A DNA stretch of 6,971 bases from Puniceicoccaceae bacterium. Lineage in GTDB: Bacteria; Verrucomicrobiota; Verrucomicrobiia; Opitutales; Coraliomargaritaceae. Below, in pieces: positions 1 through 6,971 of the stretch (position 1 is the stretch's first letter; the number at the start of each line of letters is the position of its first letter). A program made the translations under genes and the position numbers. Under the pieces are notes generated by a model that was given only the letters and a program-made list of their open reading frames with translations, searched no databases and was not told where the DNA came from. The stretch covers positions 1 through 6,971 of the forward strand of contig PXBU01000268.1 in NCBI GenBank assembly GCA_003566795.1. The letters are read 5' to 3'.

Positions 1-11
1 TAAACCCGCAT
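1..11 (-). CDS. start of a probable PIN-domain (VapC-like) toxin, cut by window edge
   Basis: Only the first codons are visible. Reading leftwards on the minus strand, an ATG overlaps the TGA stop of the antitoxin gene (TGATG junction at 9-13), followed by codons for Arg, Val and probably Tyr (its third base is outside the window). Toxin genes of type II systems very often start with such an overlap directly after a Phd/YefM antitoxin, and PIN-domain toxins often begin M-(R/K)-V-Y/L-L-D-T. The assignment rests on context and three residues, so it is an inference. The rest of the gene would lie left of base 1. A RelE/ParE-type toxin remains possible. Confidence 0.4.
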
Positions 12-316
12 CACCAATCCCGCTCGCGGCGGATGCTTTCGATGCTATTACGACCTTCGGCTGGTTTTTCGCAACTGCCGTATGCGCCGAGATCTGGACA
101 TGCCTCGCTGGGCCATTGTGAAACCCGAATACCGAAGGACTGTAGCTGTTGCTCGGTGTTGATTCTGCCCGCCTGATTTGGTCGGGTATGTTTTGCAGGT
201 GTCAGGTAGGCGACGGTTTCTTCGCGGACGCAAACTTCAATGGGCTCCCCGCCTTGATCGATTTGGCGCAAATATTTGGACAAATGGGTTTTCAATTCCC
301 CAACTTTGACTTTCAT
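11..316 (-). CDS. Phd/YefM-family antitoxin (type II toxin-antitoxin)
   Basis: A 101-residue protein whose N-terminal part (residues about 1-40, from VKVGELKTHLSKYLRQI through GGEPIEV to the VAYLTP strand) matches the pattern of prevent-host-death antitoxins: a short strand, a helix that aligns as 'K..LS..L..V..GE.I.I..R...VA.L.P'. In this family the N-terminal half forms a DNA-binding dimer that represses its own operon, and the flexible C-terminal half wraps the toxin. Here the tail (from about residue 45) is polar and low in recognisable motifs, as expected. The stop overlaps the next ATG, so it is translationally coupled to the presumed toxin. No Shine-Dalgarno precedes the ATG, and a plausible -10 box lies only 6 bases upstream, so the mRNA may be leaderless. 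The family call is good; the partner toxin is mostly outside the window. Confidence 0.8.
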   Translation of the reverse strand: MKVKVGELKTHLSKYLRQIDQGGEPIEVCVREETVAYLTPAKHTRPNQAGRINTEQQLQSFGIRVSQWPSEACPDLGAYGSCEKPAEGRNSIESIRRERDW

Positions 317-351
317 TTGACCAACTTAACCAAGAGATATGGTCATGTCAA
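317..351 (-). promoter_or_regulatory. antitoxin promoter with overlapping inverted repeat (possible operator)
   Basis: Reading the minus strand, a perfect TTGACA (346-351) is followed by a 17-bp spacer and TAAGTT (323-328), a weak -10 match (3 of 6). The same stretch holds an inverted repeat, TGACCA (318-323) and TGGTCA (340-345), centred over the spacer. An outer TTGAC / GTCAA pair also brackets the site. Phd-type antitoxins normally bind palindromes over their own promoter, so autoregulation here fits. The promoter and operator roles are inferred. Confidence 0.4.
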
Positions 352-414
352 GAACTCGGTAAGATTTAAGCTTTGTCTCCGTCATTTTTTCGGTTTGAAT
401 AAAGCCGATTTCTA

Positions 415-1848
415 ATGATGAACCTGCAAGAGCATTTCGATTGGGTCGCAGAGAACGATGCTGGGCCGCGTCGATTTCAGCGTGGTTTCCGGGCGCAGAC
501 CCGCGAGTTTTTGCGTTTCCATGTCCCGGAAGGATCCCGTGTTCTGGAGTGGGGTTGTGGACCGGGTGATTTATTGGCTGAGCTGAAGCCGGCGCGTGGT
601 CTCGGGATTGATGTCAGCCCAAAAATGGTTGAACGGGCCAAGCTGGCGCACCCCGGGGAGCACCTGGAATTCCGGGAGGGCGACCTGCACGAGCTGGCGA
701 TCGACGAGAAGTTTGATGTCATCATCCTCGACTATCTGCCTGGGTATCTGCGCGACATTCACCAATGTGTGACTCACTTGCAGGCAGCTTGCCATGCTCG
801 CACCCGTATTTACATCCTTTCACTCAATCATGTATGGAAGCCCCTGCTGGAGTTTGGCAAACTGTGCCGGGTGGTTACGCGGCAGCCGGATGATTGCAAC
901 TGGGTGAGCCGTCTCGACTTGTGTAATATGCTGGAGCTCAATTCCTTTGAAGTGGTCCAGCAATCGACGGAGCAACTGCTGCCCTTCCGGTTGCCTTTAC
1001 TGAGTGCCCTCTTCAACAGCTTTTTGGTGCGGCTGCCTTTCTTTCGTCACTTTGGGATGACGGAGGTGGTGATTGCGCGGCCGCTGATGAAGCCGGTGAT
1101 CGAGAGTGAGATATCTTGCTCGGTAGTGGTGCCCGCTCGCAATGAGTCGGGGAATATCCGTGCTGCGCTGGAGCGGATCCCGACGCTGGGCAAGCAAACC
1201 GAGATCATCTTTGTCGAGGGCAACAGCACCGATGATACCTGGGAGATAATTCAGCGCGAGGTCGAAGCCTACGATGGGCCGCACAAGGTCAAATACCTGC
1301 AACAACCCGGTAAGGGCAAGTGGGACGCGGTCCACGCCGGCTTCGAAGTGGCCAGCGGCGATGTGCTGGTGATCCAGGATGGTGATCTGACGGCCCCGCC
1401 GGAGGACCTGCCCAAGTTTTATGAGGCTATCGCCGGGGGGCATTGTGAGTTTGCCAACGGATGCCGCTTGGTTTACCCCATGGAGTCCAGGGCGATGCGC
1501 TTCCTCAATCTGCTGGGAAACAAGTTTTTCGCTATGGCACTCAGTTTCGTCCTGGGCCAGAACTTGAAGGACAGTCTGTGTGGCACCAAGATGATGCTCC
1601 GCTCGGATTATTTGCGACTACTGCAGCGGATTGAGGTGCTGGGTGATTTTGACCCTTTCGGCGATTTCAATCTTTTGTTCGGCAGCGCTATGCTGGATCT
1701 GCGCATTCGCGATGTGCTGGTCCGTTACCGGGATCGTCAGTATGGCGATACCAATATTTCCCGCTTCCGGCACGGATTCATCCTCCTGCAGATGACTTGG
1801 TTCGGCCTCCGCAAGGTCAAATTTTTCTCGCTGACCAAGGGCAAGTAG
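415..1848 (+). CDS. bifunctional SAM-dependent methyltransferase / family 2 glycosyltransferase
   Basis: A 477-residue two-domain protein. Residues about 1-225 are a class I methyltransferase: motif I VLEWGCGPGDLL (43-54) binds SAM, the acidic motif GIDVSPKMVERA (63-74) contacts the ribose, and GDLHEL (89-94) and FDVIILDYL (100-108) follow. Residues about 232-477 are a GT-A fold family 2 transferase resembling dolichol-phosphate mannosyltransferases: VVVPARNE (237-244), VEGNSTDDTW (267-276), KGKWDAVHAGF (300-310), the DxD-type metal/nucleotide-sugar motif in QDGDLTAPP (321-329), and DSLCGTKMM (386-394). No C-terminal transmembrane region is evident, although 366-382 is hydrophobic. It probably transfers a sugar from a nucleotide-sugar to a lipid or glycan acceptor and methylates a related substrate, but the substrates are unknown. 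ATGs at 415 and 418 are both possible; no strong ribosome site is seen. It reads away from the toxin-antitoxin unit. An IS630 copy lies 42 bp after its stop. Confidence 0.85.
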   Translation: MMNLQEHFDWVAENDAGPRRFQRGFRAQTREFLRFHVPEGSRVLEWGCGPGDLLAELKPARGLGIDVSPKMVERAKLAHPGEHLEFREGDLHELAIDEKFDVIILDYLPGYLRDIHQCVTHLQAACHARTRIYILSLNHVWKPLLEFGKLCRVVTRQPDDCNWVSRLDLCNMLELNSFEVVQQSTEQLLPFRLPLLSALFNSFLVRLPFFRHFGMTEVVIARPLMKPVIESEISCSVVVPARNESGNIRAALERIPTLGKQTEIIFVEGNSTDDTWEIIQREVEAYDGPHKVKYLQQPGKGKWDAVHAGFEVASGDVLVIQDGDLTAPPEDLPKFYEAIAGGHCEFANGCRLVYPMESRAMRFLNLLGNKFFAMALSFVLGQNLKDSLCGTKMMLRSDYLRLLQRIEVLGDFDPFGDFNLLFGSAMLDLRIRDVLVRYRDRQYGDTNISRFRHGFILLQMTWFGLRKVKFFSLTKGK

Positions 1849-1890
1849 GGGGCTGAGGCCGGTGAAGCATGAATGGCCCGCGCACAGCTA

Positions 1891-1906
1891 GTGTCCTGCG
1901 AGTTAA
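1891..1906 (+). repeat. IS630 left terminal inverted repeat
   Basis: The 16 bases from GTGTCC to GTTAA are perfectly complementary to 3036-3051. Partial matching continues for about another 10 bases inward. The TA at 1889-1890 is the target duplication. Confidence 0.93.
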
Positions 1907-1940
1907 ATAAATTAAATAAGTTTGACCTGTATCTATAGCC

Positions 1941-3029
1941 ATGATTTATATTGGTGCCATGACGATGGGAAGACCTGTGCAGGAGATCAAACTGACAAAG
2001 AACGAGCGCAAGAAGCTTGAGTTGATGGCTTCGCGACCGAAGTCGAGCCAAAGGGATGCGGAACGGGCGAGGATTGTCCTGGCGTGCTCGGAAGGCCTTG
2101 CGAACAAGGAGGTTGCAAGCCGTCTTGGCGTATGCGTCCAAACTGTTGGCAAGTGGCGCACTCGCTTTGCCGAGGGAAGGCTTGAGGGGCTGACAGACGC
2201 ACCGCGTCCCGGTGCACCCCGGCGCATCAGCGACGAAAAGGTTGAGCAGGTGGTCACCGAGACTCTGGAACAAAAACCAAAAGCCCGCACGCACTGGAGC
2301 AGTCGCCTCATGGCCCGGAAAGCAGGAATTTCAGACCATTCTGTTCGCCGCATTTGGAAAGCCTTCGGACTGAAGCCCCACATTAAGGAAGGCTTTAAAG
2401 TCTCCAAAGACCCGATGTTCGTGGAGAAGGTCAGGGATATCGTAGGCCTGTATTTGAACCCTCCCGAAAAAGCGATTGTTCTGTGCGTGGACGAGAAAAG
2501 CCAGTGTCAGGCATTGGAGCGAACCCAGCCGATTTTACCGATGCGCCCGGGGATCCCCGAGCGGCAAAGCCACGATTACGAGCGACATGGAACCCTGTCG
2601 TTGTTTGCCGCTTACGATGTCGCGACTGGCCGGGTCCTTGGCAAAAGCCATGCACGCCACCGCAGCCAAGAGTTTCTGAAGTTTCTAAAGGAAATCGATC
2701 TTGCCTGGCCGGACGACGGGAACGAATTGCATATTGTCATGGACAACTACGCTACTCACAAAACGGAAAAAGTGCAGCGCTGGCTGAATCGGCATCCTCG
2801 CTTTGTGATTCATTTTACTCCCACCGGCGCCTCATGGATCAATTTAGTCGAACGGTTCTTCGGCAAGATTACTTCCGAGGCCATCCGCCGCGGTTCATTT
2901 GCTTCGACCGGCCAGCTCAAGACAGCTATGGACGATTACATTCAAGTGCACAATGAAGACCCTGTGCCTTTTAAATGGAGCGCCACAGCTGATTCCATCT
3001 TTGAAAAAATGGAATGCTCGCTTTCTTAA
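1941..3029 (+). CDS. IS630-family DDE transposase
   Basis: A 362-residue protein for cut-and-paste transposition of its own element. The N-terminal half has two helix-turn-helix segments: residues about 46-78 (EGLANKEVASRLGVCVQTVGKWRTRF) and about 113-147 (THWSSRLMARKAGISDHSVRRIWKAFGL). The second half carries the catalytic triad: D184 in CVDEKS, D268 in VMDNYATHKT and E304 in NLVERFF, with 35 residues between the last two, as expected for IS630. Length and the TPTGASWINLVERFF signature fit a full-length enzyme with no missing catalytic residue. The longest start is at 1941, but ATGs at 1959 and 1965 are equally plausible; the latter gives MGRPVQEIKLT, and none has a clear ribosome site. The stop lies 22 bp from the right end of the element. 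Confidence 0.93.
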   Translation: MIYIGAMTMGRPVQEIKLTKNERKKLELMASRPKSSQRDAERARIVLACSEGLANKEVASRLGVCVQTVGKWRTRFAEGRLEGLTDAPRPGAPRRISDEKVEQVVTETLEQKPKARTHWSSRLMARKAGISDHSVRRIWKAFGLKPHIKEGFKVSKDPMFVEKVRDIVGLYLNPPEKAIVLCVDEKSQCQALERTQPILPMRPGIPERQSHDYERHGTLSLFAAYDVATGRVLGKSHARHRSQEFLKFLKEIDLAWPDDGNELHIVMDNYATHKTEKVQRWLNRHPRFVIHFTPTGASWINLVERFFGKITSEAIRRGSFASTGQLKTAMDDYIQVHNEDPVPFKWSATADSIFEKMECSLS

Positions 3030-3035
3030 ATGAAA

Positions 3036-3051
3036 TTAACTCGCAGGACAC
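3036..3051 (-). repeat. IS630 right terminal inverted repeat
   Basis: This is the exact reverse complement of 1891-1906, followed by the second TA copy at 3052-3053. It lies just beyond the transposase stop codon. Confidence 0.93.
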
Positions 3052-3060
3052 TAGTGCTTC

Positions 3061-3242
3061 ATCAAATAAGTTTTTTCATGCCTTCGATTTTCGAAACTTG
3101 TAGCCGTTCCGAGGCGCAGCCGACAAGACCGGACCGGCCACTGCCGGGGCCGGACCACGCCTTCGCGTTTGGTGGTTGCGCAGCTTCCGGGTGGTTCGAC
3201 CAAAGCCGAAGGGCTTCGGCTACATGAAAAAACTTATTTGAT
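3061..3242. repeat. 182-bp non-coding element with 20-bp perfect inverted ends (MITE/REP-like)
   Basis: Bases 3061-3080 (ATCAAATAAGTTTTTTCATG) are the perfect reverse complement of 3223-3242. Inside are nested structures: TTCGA-TTT-TCGAA at 3083-3095, GTAG at 3100-3103, a GC-rich core full of CCGG/GGCC (about 3128-3160), TGGT-TCG-ACCA at 3192-3202, and the hairpin GCCGAA-GGGC-TTCGGC at 3205-3220, which on the minus strand is headed by GTAG (3220-3223). No convincing protein is encoded. It lies between the IS and the 3' end of def, starting only 9 bases after the IS boundary. No clear target duplication is seen. It could be a miniature mobile element, a bidirectional terminator-like structure, or both. 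Confidence 0.7.
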
Positions 3243-3248
3243 CCTCCA

Positions 3249-3830
3249 CTATCCTCGTTGCTTCAAAAAATCCCGGGACTCGCGCTTGAGTCTTTTGATC
3301 TTGGCTTCGTTCTTTTTGAGGTCGCGTTTGTCCATCCTGTCGATGAAGAGCTCTCCGTTGAGGTGATCGACCTCGTGGAGGATACAGCGGCCGAGCAGCC
3401 CATCGGCCTCGAGTGTGTGAGGATTACCCTGCACATCCTGAAACTGGCAGCGCACGCCGATCGGGCGGTTCACCTTGCCATTCACTCCGGGAAAGGAGAG
3501 ACAGCCCTCTTCGTAAACGTCCTGCTGCTCATCGATGATGCTGATCTTCGGGTTGCAGATCACCAGCGGCATGAACAAGTCGAGGGGCGGTTGCCGGGCA
3601 TCGTAATTATAATTGAAGGAGATCTCGCTGCCTTCCGGCGGACGCACATCGACCACGCAGAGTTGGAGCGCTTTTCCGACTTGCTGTGCCGCCAGGCCAA
3701 TGCCTTCCGCGTCATACATGGTCGCCACCATGTCGTTGGCAAGCTGCGCGAGCTCGGCATTAAATTCCGTCACGGTTGCCCCAACCTCGCGGAGGATGGG
3801 TTCGCCGTATTTGGTTACTCGTAGGATCAC
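3249..3830 (-). CDS. def: peptide deformylase
   Basis: A 193-residue metalloenzyme that removes the formyl group from the N-terminal methionine of nascent proteins in the cytoplasm. All three family motifs are present: GIGLAAQQ (43-50), EGCLS (108-112) with metal-ligand C110, and HEVDH (152-156) giving metal ligands H152 and H156 and catalytic E153. The residue before the HExxH is Leu, where many homologues have Gln. The segment between DVR (61-63) and ICNPK (91-95) is roughly 20 residues longer than in the E. coli enzyme. The C-terminus is a basic helix rich in Lys/Arg, common in the family. The start is GTG at 3828-3830, giving the typical MILRVTKYGEP opening; an in-frame TGA lies upstream with no better start between, and no good Shine-Dalgarno is visible. 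The stop is 6 bp from the inverted-repeat element. The gene is probably monocistronic in this window. Confidence 0.95.
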   Translation of the reverse strand: MILRVTKYGEPILREVGATVTEFNAELAQLANDMVATMYDAEGIGLAAQQVGKALQLCVVDVRPPEGSEISFNYNYDARQPPLDLFMPLVICNPKISIIDEQQDVYEEGCLSFPGVNGKVNRPIGVRCQFQDVQGNPHTLEADGLLGRCILHEVDHLNGELFIDRMDKRDLKKNEAKIKRLKRESRDFLKQRG

Positions 3831-3926
3831 CGCGTCAGCATTGCGGAACTGCGGCGTGTTTCAAGCCAACTGATTGCGAAACTTAAACCTATATTTGGAG
3901 GTCAGAGACCGGAGCAGACCTTCGGG

Positions 3927-3947
3927 GTTCAATGTTCGACGTTTCAC
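3927..3947. repeat. short heptanucleotide array (3 units)
   Basis: Three consecutive 7-base units: GTTCAAT, GTTCGAC, GTTTCAC. The unit is different in sequence from the 4021-4083 array but has the same period. Confidence 0.5.
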
Positions 3948-3951
3948 CCCC

Positions 3952-3995
3952 GTAGTGCCTCCGCTTGCGGATGGCAGGATCGCCGTCGAGGCGAT
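3952..3995 (+). repeat. GTAG-headed REP-like hairpin plus adjacent hairpin
   Basis: GTAG (3952-3955) is followed at once by an imperfect stem: TGCC and TCCGC (3956-3964), a TT turn, GCGGA, one bulged T (3972), then GGCA (3973-3976). Two bases later a second perfect hairpin follows, ATCGCC-GTCGA-GGCGAT (3979-3995). The GTAG head at the foot of a hairpin is the known organisation of REP sequences recognised by RAYT (TnpA-REP) proteins. Membership here is inferred from architecture alone. Confidence 0.6.
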
Positions 3996-4020
3996 GCTCC
4001 CGAGTTACCAAATAGAGTAG

Positions 4021-4083
4021 CACGGAGGACGGAGCACAGAGCACGGAGCGCGGAGCACGGCGGACTACTGGTGGACGGCGGAC
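4021..4083. repeat. degenerate heptanucleotide tandem repeat, consensus CACGGAG
   Basis: Six contiguous 7-base units from 4021 to 4062: CACGGAG, GACGGAG, CACAGAG, CACGGAG, CGCGGAG, CACGGCG. One degenerate unit follows, then GGTGGAC and GGCGGAC keep the same phase to 4083. The array is non-coding and probably arose by slippage. Confidence 0.7.
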
Positions 4084-4089
4084 GCGCAT

Positions 4090-4169
4090 CGTAGCGGTGC
4101 GCTTCAGCCACCGCCCCCGCTTGGAACCGCCGGGTGCGTGCGCTGCGGTGGCTGAAGCACACCGCTACG
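4090..4169. repeat. inverted pair of GTAG-headed REP-like units (BIME-like)
   Basis: Bases 4091-4114 (from GTAGCGGTG to CACCGC) are the inverted copy of 4145-4168 with 23 of 24 positions matching; an extra C-G pair at 4090/4169 extends the arms. The loop is 30 nt. Each arm is itself a small hairpin: GTAG, then GCGGTG (4094-4099) pairing with CACCGC (4109-4114). The arrangement GTAG...CTAC, two inverted units enclosing a spacer, is that of bacterial interspersed mosaic elements built from REPs. Confidence 0.7.
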
Positions 4170-4341
4170 GGTGACCGTATATTTTCGCTAATTAGAGGCT
4201 TATTGTTTTGTTTTTCTAACTCTCCCCACCTCCCCCTCTTGGTCTCCATACCTCTCTTTATTTTCCTACTTTGACGATGCAGGAACGAGGCAGGAGTGGC
4301 GGCTCGGCTGCGGCTGGGGTAAACAGCTATTGGGCGTTAGA

Positions 4342-4620
4342 CTAGCGGCTAGCCGACGCACGGGCCGGCAGTGGCGCGATATTACTCATGCCCACGTTGA
4401 CGACGACCTTGTGTTTTGCAGCGACCGCCTCGTAAGCCTGGCGCAGACCTTTCCAAACTTCATCCGCCTCGCCCCAAACGACGGTGGACATGGTACCGGT
4501 GTCGCGCTCCAGCCCGCAGGCGTCCAGCGCATCTAAATAACAATGCACCGCCTCGCGCACATTGCCGTCGAGCGAATACACCGAGACTTGAAGCGAGATT
4601 AGAGGGTCGGTTTTTTCCAT
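4342..4620 (-). CDS. YkoF/YqgV-like putative thiamine-binding protein
   Basis: A 92-residue single-domain protein. The opening ISLQVSVYSL (8-17), the central GTMSTVVWGEADEVWKGLRQAYEA (41-64) and the late strand KVVVNVGMSNIAP (71-83) follow the ferredoxin-like alpha/beta layout of the small thiamine/hydroxymethylpyrimidine-binding family (YkoF, YqgV, MTH1187), usually about 90-100 residues per domain. No catalytic residues are evident; family members bind thiamine or its pyrimidine precursor as dimers or tetramers in the cytoplasm. It starts 7 bp after the E2 stop, with GAGG at 4624-4627 as ribosome site, so it is almost certainly co-transcribed with the pyruvate dehydrogenase genes, whose E1 needs thiamine diphosphate. 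A role in supplying or sensing the cofactor is an inference. The fold call is from motif resemblance only. Confidence 0.65.
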   Translation of the reverse strand: MEKTDPLISLQVSVYSLDGNVREAVHCYLDALDACGLERDTGTMSTVVWGEADEVWKGLRQAYEAVAAKHKVVVNVGMSNIAPLPARASASR

Positions 4621-4627
4621 GGGCCTC

Positions 4628-5995
<1,368 letters not shown>

Positions 5996-6065
5996 TGTGT
6001 TACGGATTGAAGATACGTTTATTGTCGAGGGTGATCGGGTAGGCGATCAGGTAAGTTTTAAATTT

Positions 6066-6091
6066 GTAGAGACCTTGCGAGAGCAAGGTCT
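6066..6091 (+). repeat. GTAG-headed REP-like hairpin with GAGA loop
   Basis: GTAG (6066-6069) is directly followed by a perfect 9-bp stem: AGACCTTGC, loop GAGA, GCAAGGTCT. GAGA is a GNRA-class tetraloop, expected to be stable in RNA (when the plus strand is read) and also able to fold in single-stranded DNA. It is in the opposite orientation to the two units that follow. Confidence 0.65.
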
Positions 6092-6118
6092 ATCGACTGA
6101 TGTGGAAGTTTGCGCAAA

Positions 6119-6190
6119 GACGGCACTCTCGTGCCATCGCTACGACTTGATTTACTAAGCGTGAAGACGGCACTTTCGTGCCATCGCTAC
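6119..6190 (-). repeat. two direct copies of a GTAG-headed REP-like hairpin, 47-bp period
   Basis: Bases 6119-6143 and 6166-6190 are 25-base copies differing at one position. Read on the minus strand each starts with GTAG (6140-6143 and 6187-6190), then CGATGGCAC, a 4-base loop, and GTGCCGTC; the stem is GGCAC/GTGCC plus a T-G and an A-T pair. The loops on that strand are GAGA and GAAA, so the single difference keeps the GNRA pattern. This strand is the coding strand of the pdh operon, so the hairpins would form in the E1-beta/E2 mRNA. Confidence 0.7.
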
Positions 6191-6225
6191 AAGTTGGGTG
6201 GAAAAAGTATTCTTCGAAAAGTTCA

Positions 6226-6971
<746 letters not shown>

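Larger units (their letters stand above)
1891..3051 (+). mobile_element. complete IS630-family insertion sequence
   Basis: A 1161-bp element (TA copies excluded) with perfect 16-bp terminal inverted repeats starting GTGTCCTGCGAG, flanked on both sides by TA (1889-1890 and 3052-3053). TA duplication is the hallmark of the IS630/Tc1-mariner group. Each boundary reads CTAG, and joining the flanks gives an original CTAG site; IS630 itself is known to target TA inside CTAG. The single transposase gene fills the element and has no visible frameshift, so the copy may be active or recent. It sits between the methyltransferase-glycosyltransferase gene and the convergent def gene and breaks no recognisable coding sequence. 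Confidence 0.93.
3831..4341. other. gene-free repeat-rich intergenic region
   Basis: This 510-bp stretch separates def from the thiamine-binding gene. No open frame in it looks like a real protein. It contains two heptanucleotide arrays, a GTAG-headed hairpin followed by a second hairpin, and an inverted pair of GTAG-headed units, each listed separately. A pyrimidine-rich plus-strand tract (about 4212-4273, with CCCCACCTCCCCCTC) follows. The remainder (4274-4341) shows nothing I can identify. The def promoter must lie near 3840-3900, but I see no convincing -35/-10 pair. No clear rho-independent terminator follows the thiamine-binding gene. Confidence 0.7.
5996..6225. other. intra-operon spacer between E1-beta and E2, rich in hairpins
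   Basis: The gap of 230 bp is large for two subunits of one complex. It contains three GTAG-headed hairpins (6066-6091, 6119-6143, 6166-6190). Next to E2 is a short open frame on the minus strand (6086 down to 6000, TTG start possible) that ends in TAA only 4 bases before the E2 ATG and would encode ...YLIAYPITLDNKRIFNP. I do not recognise the peptide and no ribosome site supports it. The spacer might carry an internal promoter, an mRNA processing or stability element, or simply an inserted repeat cluster. Confidence 0.6.

Noticed and set aside
149..415. Plus-strand open frame over the antitoxin
   Set aside because: It is antisense to a recognisable Phd-like gene, and its last part runs through the promoter region.
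3030..3366. Two small plus-strand open frames after the IS
   Set aside because: They cover the IS end, the inverted-repeat element and the antisense of the def 3' end; no protein-like features.
3258..3824. Plus-strand open frame covering def
   Set aside because: It is almost exactly antisense to peptide deformylase, whose three catalytic motifs are intact on the other strand.
3944..4249. Minus-strand open frame (101 codons) upstream of def
   Set aside because: It reads through the heptamer array and the inverted GTAG pair; the Arg/Ala/Pro-rich product matches the repeat, not a protein family. A purine-rich stretch before its ATG resembles a ribosome site by chance.
4342..4352. Palindrome CTAGC-G-GCTAG as terminator of the thiamine-binding gene
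   Set aside because: It overlaps the stop codon, is short, and no T-run follows on the minus strand.
6119..6190. CRISPR-like array
   Set aside because: There are only two copies of a 25-base palindromic unit, with a 22-base spacer and no further copies or cas genes; the GTAG-hairpin interpretation fits better.

Overview
This window looks like a bacterial chromosome segment of moderately high GC. The proteins and the repeat style (GTAG-headed hairpins, heptamer arrays) remind me of Verrucomicrobiota, perhaps the Opitutales/Puniceicoccaceae side. That is a recollection-based inference; no rRNA or other marker gene is present to prove it.

Layout. (1) At the left edge, on the minus strand, lies a Phd/YefM-type antitoxin, followed with an ATGA overlap by the first codons of a probable PIN-domain (VapC-like) toxin cut by the window edge. 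Inverted repeats and a sigma70-like promoter precede the antitoxin. (2) Divergent from it, on the plus strand, is a two-domain protein: an N-terminal SAM-dependent methyltransferase fused to a C-terminal family 2 glycosyltransferase. (3) A complete IS630-family insertion sequence (1891-3051) follows, with 16-bp perfect terminal repeats, duplicated TA and an apparently intact DDE transposase. Removing it restores a CTAG target. (4) Next is a 182-bp element bounded by 20-bp perfect inverted repeats, then peptide deformylase (def) on the minus strand. (5) A gene-free stretch of about 510 bp upstream of def is packed with heptanucleotide repeats and GTAG-headed hairpins, including an inverted pair with 24-nt arms. 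(6) The right half is a minus-strand cluster: pyruvate dehydrogenase E1-beta (cut by the right edge), a 230-bp gap holding three GTAG-headed hairpins, E2 (dihydrolipoyl acetyltransferase), and 7 bp later a small YkoF/YqgV-like putative thiamine-binding protein.

How they fit. E1-beta and E2 belong to the alpha/beta-type pyruvate dehydrogenase complex (pyruvate to acetyl-CoA), whose E1 depends on thiamine diphosphate. A probable thiamine-binding protein in the same transcription unit is therefore a suggestive partner. The methyltransferase-glycosyltransferase probably works in envelope or polysaccharide biosynthesis. I see no CRISPR array, tRNA, rRNA or clear multi-gene defence system. The most unusual content is the concentration of REP-like, GTAG-headed hairpins of several unrelated sequences in three intergenic regions, including inside the pdh operon.
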